Below the pieces are notes generated by a model. The model was not told the origin of the DNA, searched no databases, and was given only the letters and a program-made list of their open reading frames with translations. From Thalassoroseus pseudoceratinae (lineage in GTDB: Bacteria > Planctomycetota > Planctomycetia > Planctomycetales > Planctomycetaceae): DNA of 64,000 bases. Shown here piece after piece: positions 37,430 to 44,999 of this stretch. Numbering within the stretch: the first letter of the stretch is position 1; the number at the start of each line of letters is the position of its first letter. A program made the translations under genes and the position numbers. Location of the stretch: contig NZ_JAALXT010000002.1 of the NCBI RefSeq assembly GCF_011634775.1, forward strand, positions 310,001 to 374,000, read 5' to 3'.

Positions 37430-38559
37430 CAACGAAACACTCAGCTCGCCAACGGCGTTCGCGTGGAAAAGCCTGGCATTGGAAACAAACCGACAGTTGG
37501 TATTTCACGCCGCCGGGAACCAAGCAACGCGTTCGACTGTATGACGAAGCGGGCCGTCCCATCCGCGGCCAAGACAATCGTCAGGCGGCGGAACTCGCGT
37601 TGGCACGCGTCAAGGCGGCCGGTAATTGGCGTCCGTCTCCGGAACACGCTCCGGAAAACCAATGGCAGGTGGCCAAGATCTGTTCACATTACATCGACTA
37701 TTGTCAACAACGCGCGGCGGCGGGAACCATTCGGACCGAATACCACGAGGAAGTCGTGCGATATTTGAACGATTTCTGCGGCTATTGCGGAGCATTGCCC
37801 GTCAACGAGTTACGCAAAGGACACGTGCAGCATTGGGTCGTAAGTCACGACTCGTGGAAATCCCCGGTGACGAAGCGGAATGCGATGACGATTGTGCTGG
37901 GAGCCTTCAACCATGCTCAGGACATGTACGATGTTCGGAGTCCGTTGACTGGACTCAAGAAACCACCGCAGAAACCTCGGCTGCACTCCATCGATCCCGA
38001 GGAAGAGGCACTTCTGTATTCAACCACCGACGAACCGTTTGCGAATTTTCTCTTTGCGGGTATTCAAACGGGCTTGCGGCCGTTTTGCGAACTAGCCCGT
38101 TTGACGGCGACGGATGTCGAGGAAACCGACCGTGGAATGCTGTGGCGGATTTTTTCGTCCAAGACCCAAAAAACTCGAAAGATCCCTGTCCGATCGGACG
38201 TCGCCGAGTTGACTCGGAATCTGATTTCGGACAACACGGATGGTTCCGAAACCGTTGTCTTCCGCAATCCGCAGGGCCGGCCTTGGAAGAAGGGGACCGG
38301 TGGGACACGTTTTCGAAAAATCAAACGCGAGCTGGGCTGGGACCAGGATCCTGTGCGGAAGAACTATTCGTGCTACACCTGCCGACACACTTTTGCTCAT
38401 CGCATGTTGGCGGGCTTTTGGAACGATGGCGTCGGCTGCTCGATCGAAACGCTCGCCGAACTGATGGGCGATACACCCAAGGTTGCTTTTGACCACTACG
38501 GTCGCGAGTGGGGTCAGCATTACCAAGAACCACTCTGGGCCGCATTGGGAATCCCTTGA
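37426..38559 (+). CDS. Tyrosine recombinase/integrase 2 of a tandem pair
   Basis: This 377-residue recombinase is parallel to the previous gene over its whole length. The N-terminus (AWHWKQTDSWYFTPPGTKQR) and the core-binding domain (YCGALPVNELRKGHVQHW) match closely. The catalytic residues are R218 (TGLRPFCELARL), R in CRHTFAHRM, and Y358 (DHYGREWGQHY). It lacks the Ser/Lys-rich tail of the first copy and ends four residues after a short helix. The pair resembles duplicated integrases seen in other integrative elements. Two members are present, not the three of a recombinase-in-trio element. Confidence 0.9.
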   Translation: MTTKHSARQRRSRGKAWHWKQTDSWYFTPPGTKQRVRLYDEAGRPIRGQDNRQAAELALARVKAAGNWRPSPEHAPENQWQVAKICSHYIDYCQQRAAAGTIRTEYHEEVVRYLNDFCGYCGALPVNELRKGHVQHWVVSHDSWKSPVTKRNAMTIVLGAFNHAQDMYDVRSPLTGLKKPPQKPRLHSIDPEEEALLYSTTDEPFANFLFAGIQTGLRPFCELARLTATDVEETDRGMLWRIFSSKTQKTRKIPVRSDVAELTRNLISDNTDGSETVVFRNPQGRPWKKGTGGTRFRKIKRELGWDQDPVRKNYSCYTCRHTFAHRMLAGFWNDGVGCSIETLAELMGDTPKVAFDHYGREWGQHYQEPLWAALGIP

Positions 38560-38662
38560 ACGGCCTGAAATGCATATTTGTCGCCTGGATCCCCACGAAT
38601 TCCCCGACGCATGTTGCAAAAGCTGTTGCAACGAGGTGACACCTCAGTTTCACAGCGTTTTT

Positions 38663-38980
38663 TCAACGCAGATGGTCATCGGGACGTCCCAAGGGGACGG
38701 TGATGCCGGGGTACTGAAGCGGCTGCATCCTTCGAGGTGGTTTCTCGGGCGTCGAACGCGGGTGCACTCGCATGGCGTTTTGAAGGCGTTCGACCTCGGC
38801 TGCGTCAATGCGGATGCGTCCCTGCCCGTTCCGACCGCCTTGAAAATACTCGATTGTGTATTTTTGCCCACGCACGAAGAACTCGCCCACATTGGACTCA
38901 CGCAGCCAGCCATACAAGGTGGCGACGCTGATGCCTAAGCGGCTGGCGGCTTGTGCGGATGTGAGTCGTTCAGTCGACAT
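38663..38980 (-). CDS. Helix-turn-helix DNA-binding protein, excisionase-like
   Basis: This 105-residue protein has an N-terminal MerR/excisionase-type helix-turn-helix (SAQAASRLGISVATLYGWLRES, about residues 6-28), followed by a beta hairpin (FFVRGQKYTIEYFQ) and a basic C-terminal tail. Small HTH proteins beside integrases commonly act as excisionases or as element regulators. It is convergent with the integrase pair, separated by 103 bases. The ATG at 38980 starts just before the HTH; the longer in-frame start at 39022 would add a Pro-rich stretch. The excisionase role is inferred from context. Confidence 0.65.
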   Translation of the reverse strand: MSTERLTSAQAASRLGISVATLYGWLRESNVGEFFVRGQKYTIEYFQGGRNGQGRIRIDAAEVERLQNAMRVHPRSTPEKPPRRMQPLQYPGITVPLGRPDDHLR

Positions 38981-39230
38981 GGTTCGGGGTGAGGGCGGAC
39001 GATTTGGTGACAGCGTTCCCAACTCCCGCCAACCCTATCGCGGAATCCTCGCACGGCGCTCGCATCGCGCTCGCATTTAGGCGAGAATTTCGCAGGCCGC
39101 GAGCGTAAAGCTTCGCCAGACATGGGAAATTCCGCTCGATGGATGGAGTAAGAGTCGTGGACCGACTAAAATTGACCTAGCAGCATTGAAATTCGGCTGG
39201 AAATGGACTTCCATCAAAAGGAACTCATCC

Positions 39231-40676
39231 ATGAATCGCCTCGAAACTGCTGAGCGTCGCTACCGTACACTTGTGTCGAATGAACTTTTGTGCAAGTCAC
39301 GAGTCGATCGATATCGCGAACTCCCAGTCACAGAACTGGAAGCTTGGATGGAGCAATACGTCGTGCCGGGCGTGGAGGAACTTTGGGAACGGCCAAGCTT
39401 TCAAGAATTGGCCGCTTGGCCCCAGCACAATCTTGTGGTGAACACCGGCACGCCGGAGCGATTAGCGATCGAAGCGGTGGATAATGCGTTGGTAACAGCC
39501 GCTCGGGCGCTGGAGACTTTGTCGAGGCCGAAACGTATTGCCGCAAAGCTTGTCGAACAGAACCCACCACGGGAGCTAGTCGCCAGCGGAACCTGCGTCA
39601 TTGGCGACAATTCCGAGGTCTCAAGGGACGGCTCGGACACCTTCGATGAACTGGCGATGGTTCGCCAGCAGGTCATCAACATTCGGGAGAAGTCTTGGAC
39701 CGACTTGGTATGTCCGCTGGACTACTTCACGCCAACCGGCGATCGCATGTTTCAAGATGTCCTCTTCACGCCAACCGGCAGACGTTTACAAGCGGCCGAA
39801 TTCGTAACCTCTTTGAACCCCCGTTTGTTGCCGGTCGGCGACTTTATCACCCGCTGCCTCATGACACGTATTGATGGGCACGTGACGGTCCTGGAGAGGT
39901 TTCGGCGGATGCTCTACACGGCATTACGCGCGAGCGGTGGAAGTTATCGGAAGCAGCAGAGTGCCGAACAAGCAGCCTGGAACGAATTGCAGAGCAATGT
40001 GAATCAGACACGCGAGACCTGCATGATGGGACCGGACTTCCACCGACGTGATGCGGCAATCGTGTTGGCCCAAGTTTTTGTTTCCTATGTTCCCAGCGCG
40101 GATGCGGCTTGGCTTGATTTACCGGAGGAGATCATCGACGCACACCGCGGCACGTTGCGTTATGAGGTCTTTAGCCGTCGAAACCTGGAGGTTGTTGAAC
40201 GCGTGGCAAACGCGTTGAATGAGATTCACCGGCTGCTACAAGAACTGCCAGAGGGATTGTCGGCGTTCGAGGAGGCCGTGGCCAGCGGCGGTCTTGTATT
40301 GCGAAGACAGCCCCGCGTTGCATACTGGAAGACCGAAAAAATCTCAGCCGATTGGGAAAAATTAAAGAAACCGTGGGAGATGCTCTGGCAGTTGGCGAGC
40401 AAAGCCAGGTCCGGAAGTGAGGTCGATGCACACGATCTCTACGATCAAATTCCTGCCGATTCGACAATGTACAATCGTTGGCGTCGACTGGAGGAATTAC
40501 TGCCGACGCCCCTTGCGAAACACGTCGCGCCCGGTAACAGCCGGGCCACCTACCGTCTCCGCCTCAGTCGCGACGAAGTCCAGCTATTCACGGGGCGTTT
40601 GCAAGAGCGGTCGGATTCAAACGCTGCGTTAGGTCGAAATTCTTCACGAGTTCACCATCAGGCCCCACGCCGCTAA
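39231..40676 (+). CDS. Unrecognised 481-residue protein of the recombinase zone
   Basis: I cannot assign this protein. It starts at an ATG preceded by AAAAGGAA, so translation is well supported. The N-terminal half is helical and polar, with ELEAWMEQYVVPGVEELWER and a VDNALVTAARALETL helix. The middle carries PLDYFTPTGDRMFQDVLF and a second copy-like FTPTGRRLQAAEF. The C-terminal 80 residues (YNRWRRLEELLPTPLAKHV, then YRLRLSRDEVQLF) look like a winged helix, with a basic recognition surface. It lies between the HTH/integrase cluster and the large serine recombinase, so it may be element cargo or an accessory DNA-binding factor. This is inference only. Confidence 0.6.
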   Translation: MNRLETAERRYRTLVSNELLCKSRVDRYRELPVTELEAWMEQYVVPGVEELWERPSFQELAAWPQHNLVVNTGTPERLAIEAVDNALVTAARALETLSRPKRIAAKLVEQNPPRELVASGTCVIGDNSEVSRDGSDTFDELAMVRQQVINIREKSWTDLVCPLDYFTPTGDRMFQDVLFTPTGRRLQAAEFVTSLNPRLLPVGDFITRCLMTRIDGHVTVLERFRRMLYTALRASGGSYRKQQSAEQAAWNELQSNVNQTRETCMMGPDFHRRDAAIVLAQVFVSYVPSADAAWLDLPEEIIDAHRGTLRYEVFSRRNLEVVERVANALNEIHRLLQELPEGLSAFEEAVASGGLVLRRQPRVAYWKTEKISADWEKLKKPWEMLWQLASKARSGSEVDAHDLYDQIPADSTMYNRWRRLEELLPTPLAKHVAPGNSRATYRLRLSRDEVQLFTGRLQERSDSNAALGRNSSRVHHQAPRR

Positions 40677-41201
40677 ATTTTGCCGCGTTTTGCGTCAAGT
40701 GAAGTGTGGGGGAAACTCTAGCTATTGCCGCCTCACTGTCGGGACCAAATCGGCTGCCATCGACGCGTTCGATGCGCGTCCAGCTGAGTCGGCTCCCCGT
40801 CGTACGCTTGCCAGTGCGGTCACTTTACCGGAATTGCGTCGGTTGTCTTGCCGTGATGCTTTCACGCAGGACTCTTCTCATCCGTCCCGGATCTCGAGGG
40901 CGGTAATCCAGCCCCGCTAGATTTCTCCAGCGTCCCGTCACGCACGGTCTGGAAGAATCTTCATCAAGAAAGTGGCCGCGATCCGCTTGGTCGGTGTCGC
41001 TCCGCTCGCTCGTCACGCCCGCAAACTTGTGACATGACCCTCAAAAGTCTCGCCTAGATTCCCGACGCATGCGAGCGCCATGCGAGAGCCGCGTTCTAGA
41101 TTTCGCGGATGTCGCCAACAGGCGTTTCAAACTGTTGGGCAATCGGGCTGATCAAGTACGACCCGTTGCCAATCACCGACCAAACAAGAAAGGTCAACGT
41201 C
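40677..41201. other. Gap between the unknown gene and the serine recombinase
   Basis: This 525-base stretch is GC-rich and has only short frames. Near its right end is the mirrored sequence GCATGCGAGCGCCATGCGAG (41068-41087), which contains two partial GCATGCGAG/CCATGCGAG copies. I see no gene, promoter pair or terminator. It could hold an attachment site for one of the recombinases. Confidence 0.35.
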
Positions 41202-43433
41202 ATGACATTTTTGTCAGCATCAGTGGACAGCCAAATCAAAACTATTGCTCCGAACGATCACAAGACAGGATCTCCACAAACGGGTGTTCCGCTACCGACT
41301 GAGAACGAACACGCCGCCGCCAGTGGTTGCGCCTCCTACAGTCGCTATAGCAGTAGTTTACAAAGCAACGAGAGCATCGAGACGCAGCAGCAGGCCTGTC
41401 GGCAACGGGCTTTGCAGGATGGCGACGCCATCGACCCAGACTTGGAGTTCTCGGATGCGGCCATTTCGGGAACGAAGCTGCAACGGGATGGGCTGGATGC
41501 AATGCTGACCGCCGCGGAGACGGGCCGAATTCGCGTCCTGTATATCTACAGTGTCAGCCGACTCGCCCGGGAGTCTGTGATTACGATGCCGTTGCTTAAG
41601 GAATTGGTGCACGTCTACAACGTCCGTGTCGTGTGTATCTCCGAGAACTTGGATTCGAAGCACGCGGGCTGGGAATTGATGGCCCATGTCCTGAGTATCG
41701 TTTCCGAGCAATTCATTCGAGACTTGGCCGCCAATGTCCACCGGGGGCAGACTGCGACGATCTTGGCAGGATTCTCCGCGGGCGACTACTGTTTCGGGTA
41801 TACCTCCAAGCCGGTGCCGGGCAGCGAGAATCAACGTGGCGGTCGCAATGCCAAGCCTCGAAAAGTCTATGTGATCGATTCTTCGCAGGCCGAATGGGTC
41901 GTCCGCATCTTCGATTGGTTCGTCGTCGAAAATCGGTCGATTCGCTGGATTACTCGCGAATTAAACAAACTGGAGGCTCCGAAGGACCACCGCGCGACGA
42001 CACCCGACTGGCATCATGCGTATGTCGCGCGTCTGCTCGACAATCCAAAGTACATTGGTCAGTGGCCGTGGGGACAGAGAAAAAACCAACGCAATCCCCT
42101 GACGGGGCAGGTGCGGCAAGAACCTCGGCCTGCTGAGGAGTGCGAAAAGTGGACCCGCTCTTTTCCGCATCTCCAGATCATTGATCAAGAGACATTCGAC
42201 AAAGCCCAAGAGCGGCTGCAGGCGAATCGCAAAAGTCAATCGAAACGCCGCCGCCCGAATGGTCAACTCAACGGCTCGACGGCTGGTGAGACATCGGACT
42301 CACCGCGACATCTGTTACAGGGGCTGATCGAATGTGGTGAGTGTGGAGCCCGGTTTCATGTCGGCGGCGTAAACGGGAAGTACCTCGCTTGTCCGAGCTA
42401 CACGAAGGGACCTTGTACCTGCCAGACGGCTTTGCCGCGGACACGAGCCAAGCGGATGATTCTCGACTTGATCGGTCGACGGATTTTGGCCAATCCCGAA
42501 TGGAAGCGGAAAGTCTTCGATTGCCTCCGCACAGCCTGGCAGCGTCATCAGAGACAAGTTCCTGGCGAGTTGGCATCCGCAGAAGAACGGCTCCGTGGTG
42601 TCCAAAGGAAAATCGATCGATTGGTCGACGCGATCGAGAATGGTGACGCGAGTTCCGATGTCGCCGCACGATTGCAAGATCGTCGCAACGAATGCGATTC
42701 GCTGGCCCGTCGCGTCGAGACACTCCGAACCCGCCAAGAAACGCATGGAACTGAGCCCACACTGGAGTGGGTCGAGCAGCAACTGCAGCAGTTGGGGAAT
42801 GTTCTCCACGAGGATACCCCGGCGGCGGCTAATGCCTTGCGGAAACTCGTCGGCGGCCAAATTGTCGTCAATGAGATAAAACTCCAGGATCGGAAACGTC
42901 ATTTCCTGCGGGGCGTGATTCGCTTTCGACCCGCCGATACGCTGTCGATTGGCGATTCGTCCCAGGCAGATCACGACAGCAACAATGCGGATGATGATTT
43001 CGTCGTGGAAATCGATTTCGTCAAACCCGATACCTCGGGCGTGCAAGCCGAGGAGGTCAAACGACTTTGGGATGAAGGCTTCATGTGCAAGGAGATTGGC
43101 CACAAGATCGGTGTCGGCAAGAGCCGTGTCACTGCACTTCTAAAAAAGTGGCACGAGGACCGCGGGCTTCCGGTTCCCGATGGCCGGTCGCGTCGAGCGA
43201 CGCTCCAACGCAAGCACACCGAAGCTCCGCTTTATCAGGCAATTGCCGAAGACGTTCACCGGTTGGCCGAAGCCGATCAATCATTCGGTGAGATTGCCGA
43301 CGAGTTGAACGTCGACCGAAACACGGTCACAAAAGCCTGGAAGTACTGGCACAAGTCTCACAACCTTAACACACCCGACGGAAGAACTTTACGCCTGGAG
43401 CGAAACAAGAAGAAATGCCAGCAGTCCACATAG
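41202..43433 (+). CDS. Large serine recombinase with duplicated C-terminal HTH
   Basis: This 743-residue recombinase catalyses site-specific integration or excision through a serine-DNA intermediate. The resolvase-type N-terminal domain has the catalytic serine S50 (YSRYSSSLQ), the arginine-rich VSRLARES, and ISENLDSKHAGWELMA. A recombinase domain follows (DNPKYIGQWPWG). A zinc ribbon reads CGECGARFH...CPSY....CTC. A coiled-coil stretch lies at about 430-520. The C-terminal 150 residues contain two tandem HTH units, HKIGVGKSRVTALLKKWH and DELNVDRNTVTKAWKYWH, each ended by a PDGR turn. This extra duplicated HTH module is not standard. The ATG at 41202 follows AAAGG. A terminator lies after the stop. 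Confidence 0.92.
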   Translation: MTFLSASVDSQIKTIAPNDHKTGSPQTGVPLPTENEHAAASGCASYSRYSSSLQSNESIETQQQACRQRALQDGDAIDPDLEFSDAAISGTKLQRDGLDAMLTAAETGRIRVLYIYSVSRLARESVITMPLLKELVHVYNVRVVCISENLDSKHAGWELMAHVLSIVSEQFIRDLAANVHRGQTATILAGFSAGDYCFGYTSKPVPGSENQRGGRNAKPRKVYVIDSSQAEWVVRIFDWFVVENRSIRWITRELNKLEAPKDHRATTPDWHHAYVARLLDNPKYIGQWPWGQRKNQRNPLTGQVRQEPRPAEECEKWTRSFPHLQIIDQETFDKAQERLQANRKSQSKRRRPNGQLNGSTAGETSDSPRHLLQGLIECGECGARFHVGGVNGKYLACPSYTKGPCTCQTALPRTRAKRMILDLIGRRILANPEWKRKVFDCLRTAWQRHQRQVPGELASAEERLRGVQRKIDRLVDAIENGDASSDVAARLQDRRNECDSLARRVETLRTRQETHGTEPTLEWVEQQLQQLGNVLHEDTPAAANALRKLVGGQIVVNEIKLQDRKRHFLRGVIRFRPADTLSIGDSSQADHDSNNADDDFVVEIDFVKPDTSGVQAEEVKRLWDEGFMCKEIGHKIGVGKSRVTALLKKWHEDRGLPVPDGRSRRATLQRKHTEAPLYQAIAEDVHRLAEADQSFGEIADELNVDRNTVTKAWKYWHKSHNLNTPDGRTLRLERNKKKCQQST

Positions 43434-43494
43434 TGAGCGTCTGCTTTTGGGTTCGCTCAGCTGACTGAGGGCAAACCACAATTTCACACATAGT

Positions 43495-43520
43495 GCCCGA
43501 CCAAACGGTCGGGCTTTTTT
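43495..43520 (+). terminator. Perfect rho-independent terminator after the serine recombinase
   Basis: GCCCGACC (43495-43502) and GGTCGGGC (43507-43514) flank a four-base loop and are followed by TTTTTT. Confidence 0.95.
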
Positions 43521-43542
43521 CATGCGCATGCGGAGAGAAACC

Positions 43543-43773
43543 ATGCTGACCGACGACATCCACCAAGAATTTGCCGAGGCGATTGCTCCGACCTTGCTGC
43601 AACGCTGGCTTGCCGAACAGCGAACAATCGAACCACTTGATGAATCGTCTCGACACCAGAACCACGATTTAGCGGAAAACCGCCGTGGCTCGACAAGCGA
43701 GTTACCGGCTCAAAGAGATGACGGATCTCAATCGAAGCCTTCAGGCAAAGCGACAAATTCTCAAAACAGTTGA
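43543..43773 (+). CDS. Small protein, unknown function
   Basis: The ATG at 43543 is preceded by GGAGAG, a good ribosome binding site, directly after the recombinase terminator. The 76-residue product begins MLTDDIHQEFAEAIAPTLLQ, amphipathic and protein-like. The last 35 residues become Ser/Asn/Gln-rich and overlap another frame, so the true C-terminus is uncertain. No family is recognised. Confidence 0.45.
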   Translation: MLTDDIHQEFAEAIAPTLLQRWLAEQRTIEPLDESSRHQNHDLAENRRGSTSELPAQRDDGSQSKPSGKATNSQNS

Positions 43774-43900
43774 AACGACATTAATCGGTAACCGTCGCCG
43801 TTGTCTGGGAACCGGTCTCGGCTTAAGTCTCGGTTTCGAAGGGATCACCGACCAATGGAGCTTGGCTATGTCCAACCCGAAAAGGTGGCAAGTCGAATAA
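43685..43900 (+). CDS. Possible overlapping small ORF
   Basis: In another frame overlapping the previous gene, a GTG at 43685 gives 71 residues. The first 30 (MARQASYRLKEMTDLNRSLQ, then AKRQILKTVE) form a plausible amphipathic helix. It lacks a clear ribosome binding site. It may be a real gene translated from overlap with the previous one, or a coincidence. Confidence 0.3.
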   Translation: MARQASYRLKEMTDLNRSLQAKRQILKTVETTLIGNRRRCLGTGLGLSLGFEGITDQWSLAMSNPKRWQVE

Positions 43901-44009
43901 TGCCCGACATTTAGCTTTCGCGAACGTCTTTGTTTCGCCCACTCGGCCTCCCTGGAAAAGCGTTTTGCTTCCAAGGGGCCGCTTTTGTTTTCGCCCAACG
44001 CATGTGCGT

Positions 44010-44039
44010 GGGGCGGTTGTGTTTTTTCACAGCCGCCCC
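44010..44039. repeat. Strong GC-rich inverted repeat
   Basis: GGGGCGGTTGTG (44010-44021) and CACAGCCGCCCC (44028-44039) are complementary except for one G-T wobble, with six T in the loop. It lies between the small ORFs and the sigma-like gene and is followed by ACGGGGGCGGCC. There is no trailing T run, so I do not call it a terminator. It may end the upstream transcript or shield the downstream start. Confidence 0.5.
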
Positions 44040-44069
44040 ACGGGGGCGGCCTATCTCGAGGTTCGTCCC

Positions 44070-44732
44070 ATGCCCGAATCCAATGTTTCATCCGCCGTAG
44101 CGACTGTCGCATGTCCCTGTGCTACGGATTCCCGTCCAGGCTGGCATCGCGATTTCTTGAACATGCTGCCGACAATCCAAAAGCAAGCCGACTTCGCCTT
44201 TCGACATCTTAATGCCAACCGAGCAGAAGAGGCCATTCAAGAAGTGGTATGCAACTGCTTCCAGGCGTATGCCCGTCTAGTCGAGCAGAACCGCTCGCAC
44301 GTCGGCAACCCCACCAGTCTAGCACGATATGCGATTGCCCAAGTCCGCAGTGGCCGCCTTGTCGGACAATCGATGAACGTCCATGACGTTACTTCCCGGC
44401 ACTGCCAACGCCAAACAGGCGTACGCGCGCAGTCGCTGTGTCGCTGGAATGATCGCGAACACCAATGGCAGGAAATGCTCGTCGAAGACGGGCACGCCAC
44501 TCCCGCAGATTTGGCCGCCAGCCGGATTGATTTCCCTGCTTGGTTGAAGACGCTCGATCCCCGCGATCAACAAATTGCCCTTAAGTTATCTAACGGGGAA
44601 AGCACGCAAAAGGTGGCCAAGCTATTTCGCATCTCCGCGGGAAGAGTCAGCCAACTCCGCCGAGAACTGCGAGACGCCTGGCGGGCCTTCCATGGCGAAC
44701 TCGATTGTGAAGCCGCGTTCGCCACGGTCTAA
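44070..44732 (+). CDS. Sigma-70-like (region 4) DNA-binding protein
   Basis: This 220-residue protein has a C-terminal sigma region 4 HTH: LKTLDPRDQQIALKLSNGES, then TQKVAKLFRISAGRVSQLRR. The N-terminal half (FLNMLPTIQKQADFAFRHLN, EEAIQEVVCNCFQAYARL) resembles region 2 of ECF-type sigma factors but is shorter, and the promoter-melting segment is not obvious. It is preceded by GAGG and an ATG at 44070. In planctomycete mobile elements a protein of this look often follows a serine recombinase; here it lies 640 bases after one. It may control transcription within the element. Confidence 0.7.
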   Translation: MPESNVSSAVATVACPCATDSRPGWHRDFLNMLPTIQKQADFAFRHLNANRAEEAIQEVVCNCFQAYARLVEQNRSHVGNPTSLARYAIAQVRSGRLVGQSMNVHDVTSRHCQRQTGVRAQSLCRWNDREHQWQEMLVEDGHATPADLAASRIDFPAWLKTLDPRDQQIALKLSNGESTQKVAKLFRISAGRVSQLRRELRDAWRAFHGELDCEAAFATV

Positions 44733-44963
44733 CTTGCAAGCCGCCGAACGGCAACTGCGGACTAACGTGAGAAGAACCAAGAGTCTCGATCTTTCTACTT
44801 ACCAATCGCCTAGCACGAGTTAAGACTGTCCGCGTTATTGCTTCGCACCGCTTTCTATCATCGGAAAAATCGGAAAACGGCCTACTTCGGCAGTCCCTGG
44901 TCGGTTCTCGATCAGGGGCTGGTATCTCTCTGGAAACAGTTCGAGTCACACGAGAGACTTCAA
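44733..44963. other. Left flank of the CRISPR array
   Basis: These 231 bases between the sigma-like gene and the degenerate first repeat hold no frame I can support. The part at about 44858-44883 is A-rich (CATCGGAAAAATCGGAAAACGG), as in some leaders. If the array is read on the plus strand, the leader would lie here. Confidence 0.35.
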
Positions 44964-44999
44964 ATGCTCAACTCCTTGGTGCGTTATCGGAATCGAAAC
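44964..44999. repeat. Degenerate terminal CRISPR repeat
   Basis: It is 36 bases long, like the others, but differs at seven positions. These are position 1, position 10, positions 14-17 in the hairpin loop and stem, and position 31 (TCGAAAC instead of TTGAAAC). It can no longer form the AACGCC/GGCGTT hairpin. Confidence 0.85.
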
